DNA of 6,288 nucleotides, from assembly GCA_007129635.1 (NCBI GenBank), contig SKVE01000763.1, positions 1-6,288 on the forward strand. The letters are read 5' to 3'. The notes beneath the pieces were generated by a model, which saw only the letters and a list, made by a program, of their open reading frames with translations, had not been told where the DNA came from and did not search any database. The translations under genes and the position numbers were made by a program. Origin of the DNA: Planctomycetaceae bacterium. Lineage in GTDB: Bacteria > Planctomycetota > Planctomycetia > Pirellulales > Pirellulaceae. Below, piece after piece: positions 1 through 6,048 of the stretch (positions are counted from its first letter, which is position 1; each line of letters starts with the position of its first letter).

Positions 1-389
1 CGATCCACCTGTTCCACCGATCCATCCGGCTCTTGCTCGGGTAATTCTGTAGCCTCCGGTGGTAAGCTCAGATCGTCCGACGGTTCCGGCTCGGCCCGGT
101 CCGTCTGCGGTTGTCCCTCGTTAGCCGTCGCTTGATCGGCTTCGGTTGGCGCGTCGTCCAGTCGCCGCTGGTTTTCCAAAACGGCCATTCGTCGAGCCTT
201 GACACCCACCTCGCCCCCGTATTGGGCCATCAACAGACCTGGCGCAAGGAGGATCAACAGCACCAGATCCAAATTGCGAACGCTCCAAAACCGACCGAAC
301 TTGAAATACAAGCCGATCATAAGCAGCGACGAAAGATACACCCAGGTGGTTGGATGAACCCTATGGTATTGGAATAGTATCTCACTCAT
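1..389 (-). CDS. Two-helix membrane protein with acidic Pro/Glu-rich tail, partial (C-terminus beyond the left edge)
   Basis: The first 129 residues of a protein of unknown function are read on the minus strand from an ATG at 389 and stay open to the window edge. The N-terminus (MSEILFQYHRVHPTTWVYLS) leads into a hydrophobic helix at about residues 16-32. A short basic/aromatic turn (KFGRFWSVRN) and a second helix at about 39-57 follow. A charged segment (about 60-85) then grades into a tail rich in Glu, Asp, Pro and Gln, probably disordered and soluble. The pattern suggests an inner-membrane hairpin with a cytoplasmic tail, and I recall similar N-termini in planctomycete hypothetical proteins. 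An in-frame stop at 414-416 with no other ATG after it supports this start. No clear Shine-Dalgarno precedes it, but the ATG overlaps the stop of a small upstream ORF (ATGA), so coupled translation is possible. No enzymatic motif is visible in the part present. Confidence 0.8.
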   Translation of the reverse strand, partial: MSEILFQYHRVHPTTWVYLSSLLMIGLYFKFGRFWSVRNLDLVLLILLAPGLLMAQYGGEVGVKARRMAVLENQRRLDDAPTEADQATANEGQPQTDRAEPEPSDDLSLPPEATELPEQEPDGSVEQVD

Positions 390-523
390 CGGCAGTGCTG
401 GAACGCGATGTGATCATGCCGAACACGGCTGCAACGGGACCCAGCTATCAGCATAGTCTCGCCGATGCAGAATGCAAGCACCAGCGCGGCCCCTACGCTA
501 CGGAACGATTGAACGTAAACCAT
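386..523 (-). CDS. Possible 45-residue membrane small protein or leader ORF
   Basis: A 45-codon frame starts at an ATG at 523. Its TGA (388-386) overlaps the ATG of the next gene in the classic ATGA arrangement. The product begins MVYVQSFRSVGAALVLAFCI, and residues about 10-28 form a plausible single transmembrane helix. The remaining tail is short and basic, with Arg, His and Cys. About two thirds of third codon positions are G or C, compatible with coding in this DNA but not proof. No Shine-Dalgarno is visible upstream of the ATG, and the start codon lies between the arms of two interleaved inverted repeats. It could be a real small membrane protein translated together with the gene below it, a leader peptide, or a chance frame. 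I do not recognise it. Confidence 0.33.
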   Translation of the reverse strand: MVYVQSFRSVGAALVLAFCIGETMLIAGSRCSRVRHDHIAFQHCR

Positions 524-542
524 ATAATCGTTACAGTTTACG
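504..542. repeat. Two interleaved 7-bp perfect inverted repeats
   Basis: AACGATT (504-510) is complemented by AATCGTT (526-532), and CGTAAAC (514-520) by GTTTACG (536-542). Both pairs are perfect and both have 15-bp spacers, giving the order A-B-A'-B'. The connecting segments are 3, 5 and 3 nt. The block lies in the 228-bp gap between the response regulator stop and the membrane protein start, and covers the start codon of the possible small ORF. As RNA it could form either of two exclusive hairpins or a compact pseudoknot; as DNA it could be a pair of operator sites. A TATAAT hexamer at 523-528 on the plus strand lies in the middle, without a convincing -35. Confidence 0.5.
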
Positions 543-617
543 CCGCCGGACCCCGACGCGGGCAACCATCGAGTGGAAAGCGGGGTGTGGCGGAAAAATG
601 CGGAGACGTTTCAGGGA

Positions 618-1340
618 TTACTCGGGGCGAGCGACGAAGCGATATCCAGCGTCGCGAATCGTCAGAAAGTGTCTGGGGTTGGTCGGCTCGGGTTCGAAGA
701 TTTTTCGCAAGCGCATGATGAATTGATCGGGGGCTCGCGTGTTGATGGACCAAGGCATGCCCCAGACTTCCTTCAGTAATTCGGCGCGGGGGATGACGCG
801 CCCTTCGTTTTCGACAAAATATCGCAGCAACGTGAATTCCAGTTGGGTCATCCGGACCGCCTGGCCTTGGACGGTCGCCTGGAACTGTTCAAAATCCACC
901 CGATTTTCGCCAAATTCGAAGGTATCGACACGGGGTATGGTGGGACCGCTGCGCCCCGCGTGGAACGTCAGCAAGTTGTTGATACGGCTGAGAAATTCGT
1001 CCAGATCGAAGGGCTTGGTCAGATACTGGTTGGCGCCGACGTCGAAGCCGCGAGTGCGATCCTCGGCCAGGGTCCGGGCGCTGAGCATCAGAATGGGTAG
1101 ATTCCGGTCGCTGCTTCGCACTTTCTCGCAAACCGCGTAACCACTCATGCCCGGCAACATCAGATCCAACACCAGCAGGTCGATGTGGGCTGCCGCATCC
1201 TGCAGGATCCGCAGTGCCGATGGCCCATCGCCGACCGTGGTTACCTGATAACCCTCGGCGATCAAGTTGTATTGGATGCCGGTCGCCAGATGCCGTTCGT
1301 CCTCGACCACCAGGATGTGTGCGCGAGGTCGTTCGTCCAT
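618..1340 (-). CDS. OmpR/PhoB-family DNA-binding response regulator
   Basis: This 240-residue transcriptional regulator is the presumed phosphorylation partner of the kinase encoded just upstream. The receiver domain (about residues 7-125) has the acidic pair E13/D14, the phospho-acceptor D59 in LVLDLMLPGMSGY, S87 at the switch position and K109 in LTKPF. The segment usually written GADDYLTKPF reads GANQYLTKPF here. The C-terminal winged helix (about 140-240) contains the recognition region TRAPDQFIMRLRKIFEPEP and the final hairpin TIRDAGYRF. The ATG at 1340 follows the kinase stop by 7 bp. An AAGGAG ribosome site (1351-1356) is built from the kinase's last codons, so the two genes are almost certainly one operon. 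The frame stays open upstream to 1649, but that stretch overlaps the kinase and is not receiver sequence. Target genes are unknown. Confidence 0.95.
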   Translation of the reverse strand: MDERPRAHILVVEDERHLATGIQYNLIAEGYQVTTVGDGPSALRILQDAAAHIDLLVLDLMLPGMSGYAVCEKVRSSDRNLPILMLSARTLAEDRTRGFDVGANQYLTKPFDLDEFLSRINNLLTFHAGRSGPTIPRVDTFEFGENRVDFEQFQATVQGQAVRMTQLEFTLLRYFVENEGRVIPRAELLKEVWGMPWSINTRAPDQFIMRLRKIFEPEPTNPRHFLTIRDAGYRFVARPE

Positions 1341-1347
1341 ACTGCAT

Positions 1348-2301
1348 TTACTCCTTCGTCGTCTGCGTCTGCTGTTTGGTTTGATGAGTCGTCGGCGCGT
1401 TACCTCGTGGTATTTCCACTTCGAATATCGTGCCGGGCAATGGTTCGCGGCCGACGATGCGGATGCGCCCCCGCTGGCGTTGGACCAGCGTCTTGGCGAT
1501 GTGCAAGCCCAGGCCCGCACCCGGCTTTTCCCGTTCGAGTTCCACTCCCATCCGCACGAAACGGGCAAATACCTTCCGCCGCAACCGCGGGGGGATCCCG
1601 CATCCATTATCGGCAATCCGCACAATGATCCTGCCATGCATGCCCTCATGACACGTGACTTCGACCTTCGGGTCGACTCCCGCGTACTTCACTGCGTTGT
1701 CCAACAGATTGCGGAAGACCAGCATCAGATGAGTCGGGCAGGCCCACACGGTACAGGGCTGCAGATCGAATTCCATCAAATCCAAAGGAAGCCGATAACT
1801 GGCACAGACGGTCTGACCACACTGACGCAGTAGTTTGGGTATGTCGATCGGTTCGATCTCACTTCGCAGACGCCCCGATTCCAGGCGACCCGCGTCCAAG
1901 ATCTGATTGATCAAATGGTCCAAACGCTCGACATCTTCCAACATGAACTGATAAAAGTCCGCTCGCTGCGTATCGCTGACCTGGCGGCGTCCGAGCGTCT
2001 GCAGGTACAGCTTCATCGACGCGATGGGCGACTTCAACTCATGAGTCACCGCGTCGATAAAGTTCGATTGCTGACGAGTCAGGCTGATCGCCTTGACCGA
2101 AAGGATCAAATACAGAATCACCCCCGCCAACAGCACCCCGATGAACAGAGTGCCGACGGTCAACCAACCCCAAAAAAGCCCCGCAAAACGGTCGGCCCGC
2201 GATGCCCCGGATATGGTCAACAAGACCCACCCAACGGTCAGAATAACCAAAGCGGTGATCATGATGATCGCCAAACTGATTGCCAAACTCCTGGAGGCCA
2301 T
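1348..2301 (-). CDS. Membrane sensor histidine kinase with minimal sensor region
   Basis: This 317-residue kinase autophosphorylates on histidine and should pass the phosphate to the regulator encoded 7 bp downstream. Two transmembrane helices (about residues 7-30 and 43-66) are separated by only about a dozen polar residues, so there is essentially no extracytoplasmic sensing domain. No HAMP or PAS domain is evident before the dimerisation helix. The H-box has H87 in AVTHELKSPI. The ATPase domain shows the N-box around N198 and N202 (NLLDNAVKY), the G1 box D231-G235 (DNGCG), the F-box F245-F248 and the G2 box GAGLGL (261-266). All motifs needed for activity are intact. The C-terminus is a Gln/Thr-rich tail (TKQQTQTTKE). 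The ATG at 2301 gives a normal first helix; its ribosome site is weak. The signal may be sensed within the membrane or through a partner protein. Confidence 0.94.
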   Translation of the reverse strand: MASRSLAISLAIIMITALVILTVGWVLLTISGASRADRFAGLFWGWLTVGTLFIGVLLAGVILYLILSVKAISLTRQQSNFIDAVTHELKSPIASMKLYLQTLGRRQVSDTQRADFYQFMLEDVERLDHLINQILDAGRLESGRLRSEIEPIDIPKLLRQCGQTVCASYRLPLDLMEFDLQPCTVWACPTHLMLVFRNLLDNAVKYAGVDPKVEVTCHEGMHGRIIVRIADNGCGIPPRLRRKVFARFVRMGVELEREKPGAGLGLHIAKTLVQRQRGRIRIVGREPLPGTIFEVEIPRGNAPTTHQTKQQTQTTKE

Positions 2302-2343
2302 GTTTATTCACGCTTTCGCAAACAGTAGCTCGTCATCCAACAA

Positions 2344-2371
2344 CTATTACCAAAGTTTTACGTGTTGTCTA
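2344..2371 (-). promoter_or_regulatory. Candidate promoter for the kinase-regulator operon
   Basis: On the minus strand, TAGACA (2366-2371, five of six matches to the sigma-70 -35 consensus) is followed after 16 bp by TAATAG (2344-2349), a poor -10. It lies 43 bp upstream of the kinase ATG. This is a consensus-based guess; planctomycete promoters may deviate from it. Confidence 0.25.
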
Positions 2372-2382
2372 CGGATCGAAAA

Positions 2383-2410
2383 TTGGGCAAAAGACGACTT
2401 CGCGTATAAT
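2383..2410 (+). promoter_or_regulatory. Candidate promoter for the radical SAM gene
   Basis: A perfect TATAAT (2405-2410) follows TTGGGC (2383-2388) by 16 bp. It would give a leader of roughly 70 nt before the ATG at 2488. The -10 is convincing, the -35 matches at only three of six positions. The site overlaps the divergent region shared with the kinase operon. Confidence 0.4.
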
Positions 2411-2476
2411 TCGACCGATAGACACGATTCTCCAAAGGCCATCCGCAACCACCCAGCGTACGCTTAAACACAACTC

Positions 2477-2480
2477 GGAG
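2477..2480 (+). promoter_or_regulatory. Ribosome binding site of the radical SAM gene
   Basis: GGAG lies 7 nt before the ATG at 2488 and fixes this start against the later in-frame ATG (residue 7). Confidence 0.65.
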
Positions 2481-2487
2481 CTTTCTC

Positions 2488-4299
2488 ATGATCAGTGCCC
2501 TCGACATGCCAGCAGAAACCCCCTCGGTGACCTATTCAGGACACCCCGACGGCTCGCAACCACGCATTTTGCTGTCCAGCGTCTTTGGTCCCTACGCCGT
2601 CGATGACCAGTATGGATCGCGCGCCATGAATCCGATGGAGTTATACCACAATCAGGTGACGCGCACGCAAGGTCCTTTTTCGCTGCGCATGTTTCATCGC
2701 AGTTGGGGCCTGATGCTGATCCAGGCGAATATCGAGGCGCCCTGCACGGTGCTGGATTTCCCCACACGAGACCGGATTATCGACGAGCTTCAGCGGCATG
2801 AGTACGACGTGGTCGGCATCACCTCGATCGTCCCGAATCAGGCCAAGGTGGCCGAGATGAGCCGGTTGATCCGCCAATACCAACCCGCAGCGAAGATCGT
2901 GGTGGGGGGACACATCGCCAACGTGCCTGATCTGCAGCAGCGCATCGATATCGACCATGTGGTCAAGGGCGAAGGGGTGCGGTGGATGCGACGGTTTTTG
3001 GGCGAGGATGCCGATCGGCCGATCCGACACCCGCTGATCATCTCGGGCTACGGAGCTCGGAACGCGGGCGTCACGCTCTCCGACAAACTGGGCGACATCG
3101 CGGCAACCGTAATCCCGTCGGTCGGATGCCCGCTGGGCTGCAATTTCTGTTCCACGTCCGCCATGTTTGGCGGCAAGGGCAAATTCGTCGACTTTTATCA
3201 CACGGGCGATGAATTGTTCGAGAGGATGGTCGAGATGGAACAGAGGATGAAGGTGCGATCGTTCTTCATGATGGACGAGAACTTCCTACTGCATCGCCGC
3301 CGCGCCTTGCGGTTGTTGGAGCTGATGGAAGAGCATGACAAGGCGTGGTCGCTGTACGTGTTCAGCTCGGCGAACGTCCTCCGCTCGTACACGATCGAAC
3401 AACTGGTCGGCTTGGGGATCTCGTGGGTCTGGATGGGGATCGAAGGCGAGAACAGCCAGTACACCAAGTTGCATGGCATCGACACCCTGGATCTGGTTCG
3501 CGAGCTGCAGTCGCATGGTATCCGGGTGCTGGGTTCGACCATCATCGGCTTGGAAGACCACACGCCAGAGAATATCGATCAGGTGATCGATCGCGCCGTC
3601 CAGCACGATACCGACTTTCACCAATTCATGCTGTACACGCCTATCCCGGGCACCCCATTGCACCGGGAACTGACCCAGCAGGGGCGGATGAAGGACGAGC
3701 GCGATTTCGATCCGGCGGATATCCACGGCCAGGCGATCTTGAGCTACCGACATGCCAACTTGACGGACGATCAGGTGTCCGAGTTGATGGTGCGTGCGTT
3801 TGATGAAGATTTTCAGCAGAATGGCCCGAGCACGGTGCGGATCGTCCAGACGACGCTGGCCGGATGGCAGCGTTACAAAGACCACCCCGATCCGCGCATT
3901 CGCAGCCGCTACGCCTGGGAAGCGCACGAATTGAGCAACAGCCTGGCTGCGTTGGTCGGCGCTTCCCGCGGCTACTTCCGGCACCAACCGGCGTTGCGAG
4001 CCAAGATGTCCAGCCTGCTGGATGCGCTGTGCCGGGAATTCGGCTGGAAAGCCAGGGTCTACGGCGAGCTGGGTGGCCGCTGGCTGTTGCGCCAGATCCG
4101 CAAAGAGCAGGCGAAGCTCGAGGCCGGCTGGACGTACGAACCACCGACCTTTTATGAACGCAACGCGGCCGTCCAGAACAACCCGGACGCCCGCTTGTGC
4201 CAGTACACCACGCCCTGCGATCATGACCAGACCGAGTCGGCAACGATCGCATCCCCCAGCCAGCGCCCGGCCAGCGATTGGGCTCAAGTCCGAGCATAA
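2488..4299 (+). CDS. B12-binding-domain-type radical SAM protein, function unknown
   Basis: This 603-residue protein is probably a cytoplasmic iron-sulfur enzyme using S-adenosylmethionine radical chemistry; its substrate is unknown. After an opening ending in ILLSSVFGPYA, residues about 70-175 form a Rossmann-like domain of the cobalamin-binding type (YDVVGITSIV, then IVVGGHIANV and VVKGEG). The usual DxHxxG cobalamin ligand motif is not seen, so B12 may not be bound through histidine. The radical SAM core (about 205-430) has the cluster motif C214-X3-C218-X2-C221, MMDENF (261-266), a Gly/Glu segment at 317-321 (GIEGE), and YTPIPGTPLHRE (383-394). A helical region (about 430-560) and a polar tail with two cysteines (C571, C577) finish the chain. 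It is transcribed alone, divergent from the kinase and convergent with the dual-OB gene. Related B12-type proteins include methyltransferases and cyclases, but none can be chosen here. Confidence 0.9.
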   Translation: MISALDMPAETPSVTYSGHPDGSQPRILLSSVFGPYAVDDQYGSRAMNPMELYHNQVTRTQGPFSLRMFHRSWGLMLIQANIEAPCTVLDFPTRDRIIDELQRHEYDVVGITSIVPNQAKVAEMSRLIRQYQPAAKIVVGGHIANVPDLQQRIDIDHVVKGEGVRWMRRFLGEDADRPIRHPLIISGYGARNAGVTLSDKLGDIAATVIPSVGCPLGCNFCSTSAMFGGKGKFVDFYHTGDELFERMVEMEQRMKVRSFFMMDENFLLHRRRALRLLELMEEHDKAWSLYVFSSANVLRSYTIEQLVGLGISWVWMGIEGENSQYTKLHGIDTLDLVRELQSHGIRVLGSTIIGLEDHTPENIDQVIDRAVQHDTDFHQFMLYTPIPGTPLHRELTQQGRMKDERDFDPADIHGQAILSYRHANLTDDQVSELMVRAFDEDFQQNGPSTVRIVQTTLAGWQRYKDHPDPRIRSRYAWEAHELSNSLAALVGASRGYFRHQPALRAKMSSLLDALCREFGWKARVYGELGGRWLLRQIRKEQAKLEAGWTYEPPTFYERNAAVQNNPDARLCQYTTPCDHDQTESATIASPSQRPASDWAQVRA

Positions 4300-4385
4300 C
4301 CGCTCACCGTGGTGGAGAAACGGCCTGGCCAGCACAGCCGCCCAAACGGAAAGAATCGTAAGCGATGATCCTCTCGCGTCCGCAT
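4300..4385. other. Convergent intergenic gap
   Basis: This 86-bp stretch separates the stop of the radical SAM gene from the stop of the minus-strand cluster. It contains an 8-bp palindrome (CTGGCCAG, 4325-4332) and a weak ATCG-taag-CGAT hairpin (4355-4366), but no stem followed by a T-run on either strand, so no intrinsic terminator is called. Confidence 0.6.
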
Positions 4386-5072
4386 TCATTTTGGCGGCAA
4401 ATAGATGTTGTTGATTTGCAGCCAGTGCACGGCTGGATGCTGGTCGGTGCGTTTGTAAGCCCGGGACAATCCGACGCTGACCAGGACGCGAGTTTGGTTT
4501 TCCAGTGTCCGGCTCAGACGATCCACGACCGCGGCATCCGGTGTAACGTGGTCGTCGGCGTATATACGGATATCGGTCACCGGCACTTGGTAACGCCGCG
4601 AGTCCTCGTCGAAGCCGAATCGGATGCGCGGGTGATCCGCTGTGGTCTGCAAATGCAGGCTCGGTCGATGAGCCCAGTAGCAGCCTAGTGACCGCAGTCC
4701 GTGAAACTCCAGCACACCGCAACTGGCCGCGCCGACCGGTTGTAGGTCGCGGCCGAAGATATCGGTCAGGGAATCAGCGGCCAGCTCGGTCAGAAGCTGC
4801 CAGAATTCGTCCGCAGGGACTCGGTCCAGGGGCTTGGCTGCCGAGGCTTCGAATTGGCGGTCTTCGATTTCAGGCACCTTGCCGACGAACTTGGTTTCTC
4901 CCAGATCGACGCGGCAACCGATTTCAAAAGGCCCACCGTGCCGAGCCAACATATCGACGCGCATCTGACTGGCCAAAACCGGACGGATGTGCCGTCGTGT
5001 CACAGGATCGACACCGGCGGCACACATGAAGCCCTTCTGCATCCGAGTCAAATGGTTGATGATGATTTGCAT
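4386..5072 (-). CDS. Probable dual-OB-type protein, last gene of the DUF488 cluster
   Basis: This 228-residue protein has no membrane helices or signal peptide. The N-terminus (MQIIINHLTRMQKGFMCAAG) is followed by HIRPVL (28-33) and GGPFEIGCRVDLGE (46-59), a beta-rich first half. A helical centre follows (EFWQLLTELAADSLTDIFG). The C-terminal beta-rich half carries SVGLSR (199-204) and HWLQINNI (216-223). From memory this matches the dual OB-fold family found beside DUF488 genes and in predicted conflict systems, which would suggest nucleic-acid binding; I cannot confirm this without a profile search. The ATG at 5072 lies 2 nt after the stop of the short DUF488 gene and has no Shine-Dalgarno, so translation is probably coupled. 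The frame stays open upstream to beyond 5267, inside the DUF488 gene, but that segment does not resemble the family. Its function is unproven. Confidence 0.75.
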   Translation of the reverse strand: MQIIINHLTRMQKGFMCAAGVDPVTRRHIRPVLASQMRVDMLARHGGPFEIGCRVDLGETKFVGKVPEIEDRQFEASAAKPLDRVPADEFWQLLTELAADSLTDIFGRDLQPVGAASCGVLEFHGLRSLGCYWAHRPSLHLQTTADHPRIRFGFDEDSRRYQVPVTDIRIYADDHVTPDAAVVDRLSRTLENQTRVLVSVGLSRAYKRTDQHPAVHWLQINNIYLPPK

Positions 5073-5074
5073 GG

Positions 5075-5512
5075 CTAGAGATGCATCGGGTGGATATCCG
5101 GCCAATGCTGCTGCAGGTACTCGATCACCAGTCGGCGATGGCAATGGTCCGCAGTTGCCTCGCTGCACAGCAGTACCGTGGCGGGCTTGAAATCGTCGGG
5201 CGTCAACACGGTTTCGATGTGACGTTGTTCCATCAACCGAAAGAACCGCTGCTCGTAGTCCGCCCACTCGCCACCGTTTTTTTTATATTCGTCCAGCATC
5301 TCCTGGTTCGGCGCCAGCAAGGGCTGGTGTTCATAGTCGGCTTGGCAGATCTCGCGCAGAAAAAAAGCGAGATCGTCGCGTTTGGCAAATCCGGCCAACT
5401 GAGAACGGTTATTCAGCCGGACATCCATCAGTTTTCGGATGCCGGCAATTCTCAATCTTCCGAAGAATTCTGCGGCTGAGCTTTTGGTGAAACCGATCGT
5501 AAAGATTTCCAA
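5075..5512 (-). CDS. DUF488 family protein, short form
   Basis: This 145-residue cytoplasmic protein belongs to the DUF488 family, whose biochemical role is unknown to me. The N-terminal strand reads EIFTIGFTKSSAAEFF. It is followed by LMDVRLNNRSQLAGFAKRDD (28-47) and a C-terminal C116-x-E118-x5-C124-H125-R126 motif (LCSEATADHCHRR), the family signature and probable active or metal-binding site. A TTG at 5512 is chosen as start because it places the conserved strand at residue 2 and has a good GGAGG at 5520-5524, 7 nt upstream. No in-frame ATG exists nearby; one at 5698 would add 62 non-homologous residues. The first 61 nt overlap the end of the longer DUF488 gene in another frame. The product is about 27% shorter than its neighbour and too divergent to be a recent duplicate. 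Confidence 0.9.
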   Translation of the reverse strand: MEIFTIGFTKSSAAEFFGRLRIAGIRKLMDVRLNNRSQLAGFAKRDDLAFFLREICQADYEHQPLLAPNQEMLDEYKKNGGEWADYEQRFFRLMEQRHIETVLTPDDFKPATVLLCSEATADHCHRRLVIEYLQQHWPDIHPMHL

Positions 5513-6048
5513 GAGTCGTCCTCCATTTCGGGGAAGAGCAGATTCTGATGCTGCGAACCGCCGGCCACAGCGCAAATTTGATCGTGGGAAGCCAACGAGC
5601 CATCGCCGCGAATATGACAGATCTCGGTGTCGCGTTCCGCCATCACTCGGCTGACCAACAGAAACCGGTGGCAGACCGTCGGATCTTCCTCGCTGCACAT
5701 GATGGCCACGCGGTATTTCTTCATGCCGCCCTCCAACCGCTCGACGCCCTGCAAGAACGTTTCCGAACGTGCCATGCGGTAATACAACGCGTACCCTTGG
5801 TCGTCGTAGTGCTCGGGAACCGTGGGCCGCCCGCCCAGTTGATCGCCCAGGAATACGTAGCGGATCCCCTTAGCAGCCAAGGCGGTCTTGAGTTGCTCGG
5901 CGTTGAATTGCGTTGTATACCGGGAATAGGGCGAGGACCGGACATCCGCCACGACGTCGATCCCGTGCTGCAGAAGCAATCCGCAGAAGTGCTCCTGGTC
6001 GTGGTTCGAATGACCGATGGTGTACAAGACCGGGTTGTTCTCAGTCAA
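5452..6048 (-). CDS. DUF488 family protein, long form
   Basis: This 198-residue protein is the first clear gene of the cluster. It opens with VLYTIGHSNHDQEHF (7-21) and has ADVRSSPYSRY (34-44), a GGRP loop (72-75) and the motif C118-x-E120-x5-C126-H127-R128 (MCSEEDPTVCHRF), all typical of DUF488. The tail, including ICHIRGDGSL and LLFPEMEDD, is longer than in the downstream paralogue. A TTG at 6048 is preferred as start: it lies 6 residues before the conserved strand, with GGAG at 6059-6062 ten nt upstream. A TTG at 6027 is an alternative. An ATG at 6195 would add 49 residues that do not look like the family and would place a promoter-like sequence inside the gene. About 20 C-terminal codons overlap the next gene and look like run-on sequence. 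Function is unknown. Confidence 0.9.
   Translation of the reverse strand: MTENNPVLYTIGHSNHDQEHFCGLLLQHGIDVVADVRSSPYSRYTTQFNAEQLKTALAAKGIRYVFLGDQLGGRPTVPEHYDDQGYALYYRMARSETFLQGVERLEGGMKKYRVAIMCSEEDPTVCHRFLLVSRVMAERDTEICHIRGDGSLASHDQICAVAGGSQHQNLLFPEMEDDSWKSLRSVSPKAQPQNSSED
5520..5524 (-). promoter_or_regulatory. Ribosome binding site deciding a TTG start
   Basis: GGAGG on the minus strand, 7 nt before the TTG at 5512. It is the strongest Shine-Dalgarno seen in the cluster and lies inside the coding sequence of the upstream DUF488 gene, so the short DUF488 gene can be initiated independently as well as by coupling. Confidence 0.7.

Noticed and set aside
889..1347. Alternative ATG at 1347 closer to the AAGGAG
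   Set aside because: It is only 3 nt from the ribosome site and opens a frame without receiver motifs; the ATG at 1340 gives the standard receiver N-terminus.
1341..1649. N-terminal extension of the response regulator to 1649
   Set aside because: The added residues are Arg/Ser-rich, overlap the conserved kinase ATPase region, and lie before a normal receiver start with its own ribosome site.
4300..4385. Terminator between the convergent genes
   Set aside because: Only short palindromes such as CTGGCCAG are present, without a stable stem-loop followed by a T-run on either strand.
3286..4722. 478-codon open frame on the minus strand
   Set aside because: It is antisense to the radical SAM gene and runs into the dual-OB gene. 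Its composition is low-complexity Arg/Ala/Gln-like with no recognisable motif, and the opposite strand encodes a clear protein family.
5076..5267. Extension of the dual-OB protein to a GTG at 5267
   Set aside because: The extension lies entirely within the short DUF488 gene and looks like out-of-frame coding sequence; the ATG at 5072 begins directly with the conserved segment.
5276..5366. Homopolymer runs of 8 T and 7 A (plus strand) as signs of a frameshift error
   Set aside because: The short DUF488 frame continues through both runs with conserved family sequence on each side, so the read length is right.
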